From contig JAJZWQ010000106.1 of the NCBI GenBank assembly GCA_021846605.1, forward strand, positions 1 through 11,648: a stretch of 11,648 nucleotides of DNA, written 5' to 3'. The DNA is from Bacillota bacterium (GTDB lineage: Bacteria > Bacillota_E > RBS10-35 > JAJYVN01). A program made the translations under genes and the position numbers. The notes below the pieces were generated by a model that saw only the letters and a list, made by a program, of their open reading frames with translations, was not told the origin of the DNA and did not search any database. Below, piece after piece: positions 1 through 8,078 of the stretch (position 1 is its first letter; every line of letters begins with the position of its first letter).

Positions 1-955
1 AGAGGCTCGCCTGCCAGGGCCGGCCGTCGTCACCCGTCATCCGTAGCTGCCGGGGGCAATGCCCCTACGAACGTTCGGTGACACAGAGCCCCGTTAGCTA
101 CACCCCTCAGCGCTGTTGACCCCGGCCGCCGTTCCGGGCCGCCGGCAGGAATCAGTCCGACGGTGCGGGACGACCCTGCCGACGGCGGCCAGCGCGTTGT
201 TGGTGCGCATCCGCGCGCGTATCACATCGGGCTAGAAAGTCTGCGCAAGTCTGAACTGACGTGCCACGCGCGGGCCCCCTTGGATTCTTCGCCCTCCTCC
301 GCGAGGGTTCTTCCCGACAGCCTCCGTGGCCGTCAGGCCCCCGACGGGACCGGATCACTCCGGCCCGGCCAGTGGCGGTTGTGCCGTTTCCCCCGGTCCA
401 CGAGGCGAACCGGGGGCCCCGTCTCCTTCCGGCGGCCGAACCGGTGGTCCAGGATGCGTCCGACTTGCCCCACGGGCGTCCATCGACCGATCTGGGGGTC
501 GTCCGCCCGGGCCAACAGGTTCAGGGCGGCACAACGTCCGCGGCACCATCCCATCCGCCTTGCTGGCAGTGAAACCCCTCCCCGCAACCGTTTGCAACCC
601 AGATTCCAGCGGCCCGGTTGCGGCGGCGGATCCGCCAGGCCTTGCCGACATCCCCGCGGCTTCTGCCCGATTGGCGAGTCGCAACCGGTTGTTGCCCCGG
701 CCGGTCTCCGTCGTCTCCCGCGACAGCCGATCCAGCAGCCCGCCGTACCCCACCCCGTACTTCCCACCGCCGGAGGAGTACCAGCCACACGCTCCTCAGC
801 CTCCCCGGCGGCAGCAAAAAGGTGGACGGTGGAGTCGCTCCCCCACATGACTGCGCGGAGGCATGCGCGCCCGAGCGACGTCCACGCGCCCCGCGCTTGC
901 CGACTGCCCCGGGGTGGGGCAGGATGGTGTTCTGCCCAGGGGGGGAGGGGAGCCC
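1..955. other. Gene-free stretch upstream of the helicase
   Basis: Open frames exist on both strands, as expected at this GC content, but their translations are Arg/Pro/Gly-rich, lack recognisable domains and overlap each other. None has a convincing ribosome binding site. A small hairpin (GGGGC, loop AAT, GCCCC) sits at 53-65 without a following T-run, so it is not a clear terminator. The minus-strand frames at about 355-850 contain a few protein-like patches in different frames, which could be a degraded gene, but I cannot name a family. I call nothing here except the helicase ribosome binding site at the end. Confidence 0.5.
941..950 (+). promoter_or_regulatory. Ribosome binding site that decides the helicase start
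   Basis: A purine tract, GGGGGAGGGG, contains GGAGG (944-948) seven bases before an in-frame TTG at 956. An in-frame ATG at 863 has no comparable site, and the 31 residues it would add are low-complexity. This favours the TTG start. Confidence 0.65.
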
Positions 956-2977
956 TTGCCGCTCAGCTGGACCCGCCTGCCCTTCCGCTACGACACCCCG
1001 ACGGATTATGCGCGCCAACTCTCGGCCTGGATCGGACGGGCGCTGTATGAAGTCTTGCCGGCCCGGGGCTATCAGGTGCGGGAGGAGCAGGCCTACTTCG
1101 CCTTCCGCGTCGCCAGCGCGCTGGCGGCCGGCCGACCCCTGCTGGCCGAAGCGGGTTCGGGTACGGGCAAGACCTTCGCCTACCTCCTGCCGGCCATCTG
1201 TCACGCTCGGCTGCGGGGCAAGCCCGTGGTCGTGGCGACTGCGACGTCCGCCCTGGAATCGCAACTCGCGGGCCCGGACGGAGACATCGCCACGCTCTCG
1301 CACCTGCTGGCCCTTGATGTGGACGCCCGCGTGGCGCGTCGGCCGGAGGATGTCGTCTGCGACATCCAGGTCGAGCGGTATGCCGCCTCCGCGGGTAGGG
1401 CGGCCGGGCGGGCGCGCCTGTTGCGCTGGGCCCAGGGGAGCCGGGAGGGGGCCCGGGCCGAATTCCCCGAGGCCTCCGACGCCCTCTGGGGGGAGGTGGC
1501 CTGGGACGCCAACTGCCGCTGCGACATTTGCGCGCGCCGTGGGTACTGCCGCCTCATGCGGGGTCGCGCCCACACGCGGGCGGCGCAGGACATCGTCGTG
1601 GTGAGCCACGACCTGTTTTTTCAGGACACCTTCAGCCACGACCGCCTGCCCCCGGGGCGCATGCCCGTTCTGCCGCCGTTTTCAGCGGTGGTCTTCGACG
1701 AAGGGCACCGCGTTGCGTCCGCGGCGCAACGCGCGGCCGGGTTCCGCCTGAACAGCGACGAGTTGCGGCAGGCCATCGAGGGGTGCGAGGGGCAGGGAGT
1801 GCGGGTCCGGCTCCTGCACCTGGCCGAGACGGCGCGAGCGGCCACGCAGGGGTTCGCCGTCCGGCTGGCGGCCGACCGGGTGGAGGACGACGCGGGGGAG
1901 GACCGCGTGGCGGTGCGTCGGTCGCCGCAACTGCGGGAGGCGGCGGCTCACCTGCAGCGCGTGTTGGCCCACCTCCAGGACGAGATGTCCATCGAGGAGG
2001 GCCTCCACGTAGAGACCGCCTACGGGGACCGACTGGGCGTCCTGCAGCACCGGTTGGACGACGCGCGCGCGGCACTGCGCGGGATCGAGGGGGAGGGCCA
2101 GATCCCGTTCTGCGCGCGCGACGACTTCTGGGTCGTCCCCCGCGATCTGGGGCCGCTCTGGCGGCGCCACCTCCCGCCGGGTGTCCCCCTGGTGTTCTCG
2201 TCGGCGACGCTGTCGGCCGCCGGGTCGTTCGCCTACGCCGCCGAGACCCTGGGGCTGGAGGCGCCCCTGACCGCGCGCGTCGGCGTGCCCTTCCGTCTGG
2301 CGGCGCAGGTCGTCTGCTACCTGCCGTCCGACCTGCCCCCGCCCGAGGCCCCGGACTTCTGGCCCCGCGTGGGGCGGCGGATCGCCGACCTCCTGCGGCA
2401 CACGCGGGGCCGGGCCCTGATCCTGCTGCCCAGCGCCGCGGACCAGGCGCGGTTGCGGGGGTGCCTGGAGACGGAGTACCGGGTGCGCTGGGAAGGGGAT
2501 GCCGGGCCCGAGGCGCTGCTGGCGGCCTTTGCCCGCGACAGCGAGTCGTGCCTTGTCGGGCACTCCTTCTGGGAGGGGATCGACGTCCCCGGGGAGACCC
2601 TCTCCGCCGTCATCGTCCCGCTGCTGCCGCTGCCCGGCCGCGACCCCTTGGCGGAAGCCCGCCGGGAGGCCGCCGCCGCCGCCGGTGGAGATCCCTTCGC
2701 CACGGTGGACGTGCCGGCCATGGCGTTGCGCCTCAAGCAGGGCGTGGGGCGACTGATTCGGACGGAGACCGACCGCGGCGTGGTCGCGATCCTGCGGGAG
2801 CCCACGGGGGAGGGGTCGGCGGCGCTGTTGCGCGCGGCCGTCGCCGACGCCCTGCCGCGGGATGTCCGCCGGGTCCGCACCCTGCCGCCGGTGGAGCGCT
2901 TTTTTTCCGCTCCGCAGGGGGCGTCGTCCCGTGCCCCCCGCCGGCGCGCCGGGGCGCCGCGACCGCGGCGCGGTTGA
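956..2977 (+). CDS. dinG: DinG/YoaA-family ATP-dependent DNA helicase (XPD-like, Fe-S)
   Basis: This is a superfamily 2 helicase of the XPD/DinG group, which in characterised members unwinds DNA 5'-to-3' using ATP during repair or R-loop removal in the cytoplasm. Counting from TTG 956 it has 673 residues. Walker A GSGTGKT lies at about 67-73 and the DEAH-type box reads DEGH at about 248-251. An SSATL motif, the HSFWEGIDVPG segment and motif VI QGVGRLIR (about 595-602) follow. Four cysteines between Walker A and DEGH (C135, C187, C192, C198) match the Fe-S spacing of DinG, with C-x4-C-x5-C in the last three; C189 is extra. There is no N-terminal exonuclease domain, so it is the short DinG/YoaA form. 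The C-terminus is an Arg/Pro-rich basic tail. It appears to be monocistronic. An ATG at 863 is the alternative start. The family call is secure; DinG versus YoaA is less so. Confidence 0.93.
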   Translation: MPLSWTRLPFRYDTPTDYARQLSAWIGRALYEVLPARGYQVREEQAYFAFRVASALAAGRPLLAEAGSGTGKTFAYLLPAICHARLRGKPVVVATATSALESQLAGPDGDIATLSHLLALDVDARVARRPEDVVCDIQVERYAASAGRAAGRARLLRWAQGSREGARAEFPEASDALWGEVAWDANCRCDICARRGYCRLMRGRAHTRAAQDIVVVSHDLFFQDTFSHDRLPPGRMPVLPPFSAVVFDEGHRVASAAQRAAGFRLNSDELRQAIEGCEGQGVRVRLLHLAETARAATQGFAVRLAADRVEDDAGEDRVAVRRSPQLREAAAHLQRVLAHLQDEMSIEEGLHVETAYGDRLGVLQHRLDDARAALRGIEGEGQIPFCARDDFWVVPRDLGPLWRRHLPPGVPLVFSSATLSAAGSFAYAAETLGLEAPLTARVGVPFRLAAQVVCYLPSDLPPPEAPDFWPRVGRRIADLLRHTRGRALILLPSAADQARLRGCLETEYRVRWEGDAGPEALLAAFARDSESCLVGHSFWEGIDVPGETLSAVIVPLLPLPGRDPLAEARREAAAAAGGDPFATVDVPAMALRLKQGVGRLIRTETDRGVVAILREPTGEGSAALLRAAVADALPRDVRRVRTLPPVERFFSAPQGASSRAPRRRAGAPRPRRG

Positions 2978-3471
2978 CGCCCTGGCGCCGTAAGGTACAT
3001 CGGCCAAGCAGACACGTCGGCCGCTCTTGATGCGCGGCGCCTCAGCCCGCCTGCGAATCGGCCGCTACGCGAGGTTCAGCCGACCGCCGCAGCGGACCCA
3101 GAGCGGGCACGACGGGTTGGGCGTCGCCAGCATACGGCGCATGGCCCCGGATGGACCGATTCCCTCCGGCCTCGCCGAGCGGGGCCCACGTGTGCGCCAG
3201 GATGGGGGATGTGCCCGGCCCCGGGGGGGAAACGGTCGATCCCGCCCGACAGCGGCGTCCACTTGCGGATTGGTCCAAAGCGCGGACCAGCCAACTTTCA
3301 CGATATCATCCGGTGCGGTGCCGGGTTTGTCAGCCCCCGGCCATTTGCTCATTGGCGACGCCAACGGGGAACGCCCGGCCGGCCGACCCCGTCGCCCCGC
3401 GGCACCCTGGCAGGCCAGCCCTGGCCGCGCACCGGCCATGGCTGGCCTCCGGACATCGCCGACCTACGGCA
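2978..3471. other. Intergenic region between helicase and sulfatase 3' ends
   Basis: About 490 bases between two convergent genes. No open frame has a domain or a convincing start signal. A slightly AT-richer island at about 3265-3315 holds the inverted repeat listed separately. I see no hairpin followed by a T-run on either strand, so termination of the two converging genes is not explained by a classical intrinsic terminator. Confidence 0.5.
3271..3289. repeat. Perfect 6-bp inverted repeat with 7-base spacer
   Basis: TGGTCC (3271-3276) and GGACCA (3284-3289) are exact reverse complements around AAAGCGC. The element sits in a locally AT-richer patch ending in a GATATCAT-like sequence. It could be a small operator, a weak RNA hairpin or chance. 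No adjacent gene start makes it a clear regulatory site. Confidence 0.35.
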
Positions 3472-4959
3472 TCAGCGCGGCCGGCGCACCCACTCCGGAA
3501 TGTACCCAGGGGTCCGCGGCCACGGGTCCGTCCACGCCGCCGGCTGGAAGATGCGATCCGCGTCCGGATCCGCCGGTTCGTCCGGTGGGGGGTACCGCCG
3601 CCACTGGTCCCCCGCGAGCGGTTCGTCATAGCCGTCGCGCGCCAAGCGCGTCAGCAGGGACCCGCGGAGGTCCCGCAGGACGGGCGCCCAGGCGAGGTCC
3701 CCCGCCAGGTTGGCGACCTCGTACGGACCGGCCGTCAGGTCGAAGAGGAACTCCCGGTCGTCCGGAGCCGAGTAGAAGTACTTCTGACGGCCGTCCGTGG
3801 CCATGTAGGACCCCTTGTCGCCGCTGCCCACCTGCCCGTATACGCGCCGCCCCTCCGCGCGCTCGGTCAGCGGCGCGCCGTCCAGCCCGTAGGGCGTGGG
3901 ATCCAGCCCGGCGGCGATCAGCGCCGTGGGCATGATGTCCACCAGGCTGACCGGCTCGCCCACCACGGTGTGCGGAGCGACATGACCGGGCCACCGCAGG
4001 ATGAGCGGCACCCGGGCCGAGGGATCGAGGAAGCTCCGCTTGCCCCAACTGCCGTAGTCCCCCAGGAGTTCGCCGTGATCGGACGTGAAGACGACGAGGG
4101 TGCGGCCGGCCATGCCGGTCAGTTCGAGCACGCGCAGGAGCCGCCCGAGGTGCTGGTCGATGAAGGAGACGCAGGCGTAGTACGCGGCGCGGATCGTCCG
4201 CGCCAGCGTGTCGTCGGGGCCGGACTCCCGGTACTTGTACCGATTCTGGTGCCGCATCCACCATGTCTGCATGGCCTCGAACCCGGCGGGGCGGAACGGC
4301 TTGGGCATGTCGATGGTCCGGTAGAGTCGGTTCCAGGGCACGGGCGGATCGAACGGCGGGTGCGGTTTGATGAAGCTCACCCAGAGAAAGAACGGCTGGC
4401 GCTGATCGTGCGTACGGAGGAAATGGGCCGCCCGGTCGGCGGTCCACGCCGTGGTGTGCAGTTCGGCCGGCAGTTGCGACACCTGGGGGATGTAGTACAT
4501 TTCACCGCGCACCCCGTGCGGTTCGTGGACGTGAGAGAACCCCTTCCCCTGCAGAAAGCTGAGGAAGTCGTCCTCTTCGACCGACCCTGGAATCTCCTCG
4601 CTCAACTCCATGGACTGGAAGCCGAGCGCGCGCCGGGGCGGGGTGAAATGCATCTTGCCCACCGCGTGGGTCACATAGCCCGAATCGGCGAGGACTCCCG
4701 GTATCGTCGGGAGGTTGGGATCCATGGGCGCTCCGTTGTTATAACAGCCGGTGCGGTGGGGCAGTCGGCCGGACATCAGGGCAAACCGGGCGGGAGCGCA
4801 CACCGGACTCGGCGTGTAGCAGCGGTCGAAGCGCGCCCCCTGGGCGGCCAGACGGTCGAGGGTGGGTGTGCGGATCAGCGCATTCCCGGCGCAACCCATG
4901 GCGTCCGCACGCTGTTGGTCGGTCGTGATCACCAGGATGTTGACGGGTGTCTCAGCCAC
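3472..4959 (-). CDS. Type I sulfatase (formylglycine-dependent, alkaline phosphatase fold)
   Basis: This enzyme is predicted to hydrolyse a sulfate ester; the substrate cannot be read from the sequence. From GTG 4959 it has 495 residues. TTDQQRAD near residues 12-19 provides N-terminal metal ligands (D14, Q15). The sulfatase signature SPVCAPARFALMSGR carries the cysteine (C54) that is converted to formylglycine, with R58 in the C-x-P-x-R motif. GKMH (K102, H104), the KPHPPFDPP segment (H200), SDHGELLGD (D294, H295) and K307 in WGKRS complete the expected active site. There is no signal peptide, so it is probably cytoplasmic. The GTG start follows a G-run on the minus strand by six bases. An ATG at 5043 would add 28 Gly/Pro-rich residues unlike a sulfatase N-terminus. 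No formylglycine-generating enzyme or anaerobic maturase is in the window, so maturation would need a gene elsewhere. It diverges from a decayed GntR regulator. Confidence 0.92.
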   Translation of the reverse strand: MAETPVNILVITTDQQRADAMGCAGNALIRTPTLDRLAAQGARFDRCYTPSPVCAPARFALMSGRLPHRTGCYNNGAPMDPNLPTIPGVLADSGYVTHAVGKMHFTPPRRALGFQSMELSEEIPGSVEEDDFLSFLQGKGFSHVHEPHGVRGEMYYIPQVSQLPAELHTTAWTADRAAHFLRTHDQRQPFFLWVSFIKPHPPFDPPVPWNRLYRTIDMPKPFRPAGFEAMQTWWMRHQNRYKYRESGPDDTLARTIRAAYYACVSFIDQHLGRLLRVLELTGMAGRTLVVFTSDHGELLGDYGSWGKRSFLDPSARVPLILRWPGHVAPHTVVGEPVSLVDIMPTALIAAGLDPTPYGLDGAPLTERAEGRRVYGQVGSGDKGSYMATDGRQKYFYSAPDDREFLFDLTAGPYEVANLAGDLAWAPVLRDLRGSLLTRLARDGYDEPLAGDQWRRYPPPDEPADPDADRIFQPAAWTDPWPRTPGYIPEWVRRPR

Positions 4960-5325
4960 CGGCGGCCCCCCCACTCGCGCAACCTTGGGCGGTCCGGGTG
5001 GCACGCGCGCGCCCCCGCCCGGGCGGCCCCGCCCGCCCGCCACCCGGCCATATCGCCGCAGGCATGCGCTCCGAGACGGCCGCGACCCCGCTCCGCAGGA
5101 TCGCAGAGGGCCGGATCGCTGTCGCCATCCAGGATGTTGGCGATGGGGGCAAGCGTGTCCTCCTTCCTCAGACCCTCTCAGCGGCCGAGCGTGGCCCTGG
5201 TGTCCGTCGACGTCTGCGGGGGAAGTCGGCGCAGGGCGGCGCGCCTCGCATCACCGCAGGGATCCCGTTGCTGGGGGGGGTGACGGGTTGCTGTTGGTCC
5301 GTCCACTCCGGGACGAGTCGGAAGC
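4960..5325. other. Divergent intergenic region between sulfatase and GntR relic
   Basis: This should hold the sulfatase promoter on the minus strand, but it is very GC-rich and I find no convincing -10/-35 pair. A plus-strand frame across 5060-5220 gives a plausible-looking peptide (RIAEGRIAVAIQDVGDGG) that I cannot assign. It may be noise or debris continuous with the GntR relic. The N-terminal 25-30 residues normally preceding a GntR winged helix are not recognisable here. Confidence 0.4.
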
Positions 5326-5850
5326 GTGTCGACCGAAAGGAATGTCCTATCTGCACGCCTGCCCACGGAGGTCGACCGGGCCGGAACCTACGGGGTCAGC
5401 CGGACGACTGTGACCAGGGCGATCGCCAAGTTGCAGAGTATGGGCCCGATCCGGTCGCGCCAGGGGGATGGAACGTATGTGGAGAACACGATTCCGCGCG
5501 CCTCGGCGCTCTTCGTCTCCGCGGTCCTGGCCGCGCCCCCGCGCCTGCGGCAACTGCTAGAGCTTCGCCGGCTCCTCGAAAAGGAAATCGGCCGTTTGGC
5601 GGTCGAACGCGCCGGCGTTCGTCGCGGCGTACGTCGCGTTTCACCTCACCCTGTCCGAGGCCTCCGGCAATCAGATCCTGTCGAGGTCTACCGGCGGGCG
5701 CAGGACCTGCTCAAGCAACAGATGCTCCTCGGAAGCCGGCGGACCGGGGCCGCCGAGCGCGCAATCGCCGCCCACGCGCGCACCCGGGGCCTGCGGCTCC
5801 GCTCGTCCGAGCGTGGGGGTGGAGGGCCGTGCGCGCTGATCGGCGGCTGA
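5326..5850 (+). pseudogene. Decayed GntR/FadR-subfamily transcriptional regulator
   Basis: The plus-strand frame from GTG 5326 begins with a clear GntR winged helix-turn-helix at residues 11-55: RLPTE, then YGVSRTTVTRAI, then RQGDGTYV. It continues into the first helix of an FCD (FadR C-terminal) domain, LLELRRLLEKEIGRLAVERA. At about 5610 the FCD homology moves one frame over: 5618-5680 reads FVAAYVAFHLTLSEASGNQ, the FCD ligand-binding signature. It then returns to the first frame as VYRRAQDLLKQQMLLGS, and AAERAIAAHARTRG resembles the last FCD helix. Segments normally found between these blocks are missing, and the metal-ligand Asp before FH is Tyr. Several indels and deletions therefore broke the gene. 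The N-terminus is also short. It lies divergent from the sulfatase, so it may once have regulated it; this is inference. Confidence 0.75.
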
Positions 5851-6095
5851 ATCTCACCGCGGTCGCGACCGTGTCGGGGGCGGGAACGCGATGCCCGCGC
5901 GCCGTGCATTGGACGACGCTCCTGTTGCCCCTTTGGCGCGCGGGTGAGGAGGCCGCGGTCGCTTGGGCCATATTGACGGCCGCCTGCATCGCGATCAGGC
6001 CGCCAACATGCGTCCTCGCCCGCGCGTGCCGGTGGGCAACTCCTCTGAGGCGCGCCGCAACGGCGCGCTCTTCCCAGATTTGCCTCCAAGTGGCG
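5851..6095. other. Intergenic region upstream of the propeller lipoprotein
   Basis: No supportable gene. One plus-strand frame reads as a short hydrophobic stretch (TTLLLPLWRAGEEAAVAWAI) but has no start signal and runs through the upstream relic in a different frame. It could be debris of a lost membrane protein. Confidence 0.4.
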
Positions 6096-6123
6096 TGGCA
6101 TTCCGATCTGCTCGCGGTATGAT
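6096..6123 (+). promoter_or_regulatory. Candidate housekeeping promoter for the propeller lipoprotein
   Basis: A good -10 hexamer, TATGAT (6118-6123), lies 50 bases before the lipoprotein start. Sixteen bases upstream is TGGCAT (6096-6101), a poor -35 match. Transcription would begin near 6130, giving a leader of about 45 bases. The -10 is unusual in this GC-rich context, which supports the call; the -35 is weak. Confidence 0.5.
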
Positions 6124-6173
6124 ACGGGCGCGTCGGCCGAGTGCCGTCGGACCGTGTGGAAAGGAGTCGAATC

Positions 6174-7523
6174 ATGCGTCTTGCCCGAGCCGCGACACCC
6201 GCGGTCGCGGCCTTGCTGCTTGCCGCGTGCTCCACTGTGCCCGCCACCGCTCCCGTGAGCCACAGCTCATCCGCTGGGTCCAGGTCCACCACGGGTGCGG
6301 CCTCGAATTCCACCAGTGGCGGCACCTCCGGTACCACGTCCGGCTCCTCGACCTCCGCCAACGCGTTTGCGGGATCGATCTCGGCGAACTTCCCGGGGTC
6401 GGTGGCGCTCAATCCCAGTGAACTGTACGCCAGCAATCACTCGCCCGTGATCACGGCCACCACGCAGATGAGCACCCATCTGGGCAAGATCGTCAACGGC
6501 GTCTACGAGCTGATTCCCACCGTCCACCCCGACCCGGCCGCGTCTCCTCTGCCGTCCAACCTCCTGATTGCCGACGGGAGCGCCAACCGCATCATCGAGG
6601 TCAACGTCCAACACCAGATCGTCTGGGAAATGGGTGGCCTGGCCGATCCGGACGACATCCAGGTGTACGCGCCGGGCAAGCTGCTGGTCAACCAGGAGAA
6701 CGATAACCGCGTCGTGGCGATCAATATGGCCACCAAGAGCATCACCTGGTCCTACGGGCACTTGGGAGTGCCGACGCAGGGCCCGGGAGCGGCCCAACTG
6801 ACCGGATCCGGCTACATCAACAATCCCGACGATTCCTACAGGTTGCCCAACGGCGACATCCTGATCGACGACGCCAACAACCAGCGCGTCATCGTCGTCA
6901 CGAAGGGCGGCCAGGTGGTCTGGCAGTACGGAACGATCGATCCCAAGACCCACATCGGCGTCCCCGGGGTCATCCCCGGGTACCTGATCGGGCCCAACGA
7001 CGACGTGCCGCAACCGGACGGCAACCTCCTGATCACCAACGTGGGCAACAATGCCGTCCACAACAGCCACAACGTGATGGAGGTCAATCCGGCGGGACGG
7101 ACCCTGTGGACCATGGTCGTGCCCGCACAGTATCCGTCTGACGCCCTCAAAATGCCCAACGGATCGATCCTGGTCGCGGACTGGGTCTCTCCCGGCCACA
7201 TTTATCTCTTTGGGCCAGGCGGACACGTCCGTTGGAACTACACGCCGACAGGCGCCAACCAGCTCAACCATCCCTCCTCTGCGCAGTTGCTTTCCAACGG
7301 TGATGTCCTGATCTGCGACGACCACAACGACCGCATCATCGTTGTCCAGCCTACGGGGCCGACCAGCGGGAAAGTGGTCTGGCAGTACGGGCAGACGGGC
7401 GTCGCCGGTACCGGCCCCGACCAGTTGGACGACGCCTCGGGCGTCATTCCCGTCACGCCGGCCCTGAACCCGGAAGAGTCCGCTCCCGGGTACAATCCGG
7501 CCGGGAACGGCGGCAAGCCGTAG
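6174..7523 (+). CDS. Beta-propeller lipoprotein (PQQ/NHL-like repeats)
   Basis: From ATG 6174 the protein has 449 residues. AAGGAG (6161-6166) lies seven bases before this ATG, which favours it over an upstream in-frame start at 6141. The N-terminus is a lipoprotein signal peptide ending LLAAC, with C19 as the predicted lipidated residue. A Ser/Thr/Gly-rich stalk of about 40 residues follows. The rest holds six related units with the pattern G-D/N-hydrophobic-LI-D/N, N-R-hydrophobic-V, then V-W-x-Y-G, for example GDILIDDANNQRVIVV and GGQVVWQYG. These are blades of a beta-propeller, comparable to PQQ-like, NHL or arylsulfotransferase-type propellers. It is expected to be anchored at the outer face of the cytoplasmic membrane. 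No catalytic motif is visible and the ligand is unknown; adhesion, binding or a redox role are all possible. Its own promoter and ribosome binding site suggest a monocistronic unit. Confidence 0.88.
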   Translation: MRLARAATPAVAALLLAACSTVPATAPVSHSSSAGSRSTTGAASNSTSGGTSGTTSGSSTSANAFAGSISANFPGSVALNPSELYASNHSPVITATTQMSTHLGKIVNGVYELIPTVHPDPAASPLPSNLLIADGSANRIIEVNVQHQIVWEMGGLADPDDIQVYAPGKLLVNQENDNRVVAINMATKSITWSYGHLGVPTQGPGAAQLTGSGYINNPDDSYRLPNGDILIDDANNQRVIVVTKGGQVVWQYGTIDPKTHIGVPGVIPGYLIGPNDDVPQPDGNLLITNVGNNAVHNSHNVMEVNPAGRTLWTMVVPAQYPSDALKMPNGSILVADWVSPGHIYLFGPGGHVRWNYTPTGANQLNHPSSAQLLSNGDVLICDDHNDRIIVVQPTGPTSGKVVWQYGQTGVAGTGPDQLDDASGVIPVTPALNPEESAPGYNPAGNGGKP

Positions 7524-7620
7524 CGCTCCCGCCCGGGGACGCGCCGAGGCGCGCGATCTGGGTGGGAGGCGGCGGCTGCGGCCTCGCTTCGGCCAGGGCA
7601 CGGACGCCTTCCTTCGCCGT

Positions 7621-7660
7621 CAGGGGAGACGCCCCCAATGGCGACCAGGGGCGTCCCCTG
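7621..7660. repeat. Strong imperfect inverted repeat (hairpin)
   Basis: The left arm (7621-7635) is CAGGGG-AG-ACGCCCC and the right arm (7648-7660) is GGGGCGTCCCCTG. All 13 bases of the right arm pair, leaving a 2-base bulge on the left and a 12-base loop. It lies about 100 bases after the lipoprotein stop. No T-run follows, so it is either a non-canonical terminator of that gene or part of the left side of the decayed transposon next to it. Confidence 0.6.
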
Positions 7661-7692
7661 CGATGCAAAGCCCGGCGTCCTCTGCGTCCGGG

Positions 7693-8078
7693 GTGCGAAA
7701 CGAGCGGACCACGGACCTGGCGAAAACCAAGTCGGTCATCGTGGTCGAAGACCTGTTCGTGCACGGCCTGATCCGTAACCGGCATCTGTCGCGGGCCATC
7801 GCGGACGCCGGATGGGCGGAGTTCCGGCGGATGCTGGAGTACAAGAATGGTACGGGTCCCGACTGATCGTCGCACCCCGCTTCTACCCGTCGACCAAGAC
7901 CTGTTCGGCCTGCGGTCACACCAAGGCCGAGATCTCACTGGGCGAGCGGGTCTTCCGTTGCGAGGGATGTGGGGCAGAGATCGACCGGGACCTGAACGCG
8001 GTGCGGAATCTCGCGTCGCTTGTCGCCGGGAGTTCCCTGGAGACGCGAAACGCCTGTGGAGGAGAAGGCTCTGGCTGA
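7693..8078 (+). pseudogene. tnpB: Truncated, frameshifted TnpB (IS200/IS605-type OrfB) remnant
   Basis: TnpB is the RNA-guided RuvC-like nuclease of IS200/IS605 and IS607 elements. The first block, 7693-7845, reads RTTDLAKTKSVIVVEDL, then RNRHLSRAIADAGWAEFRRMLEYK. Its VVED carries the RuvC-II glutamate (codon 7747-7749). At about 7846-7850 the frame changes and homology continues in another frame as WYGSRLIVAPRFYPSTKTCSACG, RCEGCG and DRDLNAVRNLA. The zinc ribbon cysteines are at codons 7902, 7911, 7959 and 7968, and the RuvC-III aspartate is at 7989. The N-terminal half with the RuvC-I aspartate is absent, and the frameshift removes any continuous product, so it is inactive as a nuclease gene. 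It ends at TGA 8078. No TnpA-type Y1 transposase or serine resolvase is nearby. Confidence 0.9.

Noticed and set aside
53..65. Intrinsic terminator at the window start
   Set aside because: The hairpin is only 5 bp and no T-run follows.
863..955. ATG 863 as start of the helicase
   Set aside because: It adds 31 low-complexity residues, lacks a ribosome binding site, and the TTG at 956 has GGAGG at ideal spacing. It is kept as an alternative only.
521..1639. A 372-residue minus-strand open frame overlapping the helicase
   Set aside because: It is antisense to a well-supported helicase, with shadow-type composition and no domain.
6096..6116. Possible sigma-54 promoter (TGGCA ... TGCT)
   Set aside because: The GG-to-GC distance is one base too long and the -12 element is imperfect. 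The TATGAT -10 explains the site better.
4947..6122. A 391-residue plus-strand open frame
   Set aside because: It crosses the sulfatase start region and the GntR relic in another frame, is Arg/Pro/Ala-rich and shows no domain. It is a high-GC shadow frame.
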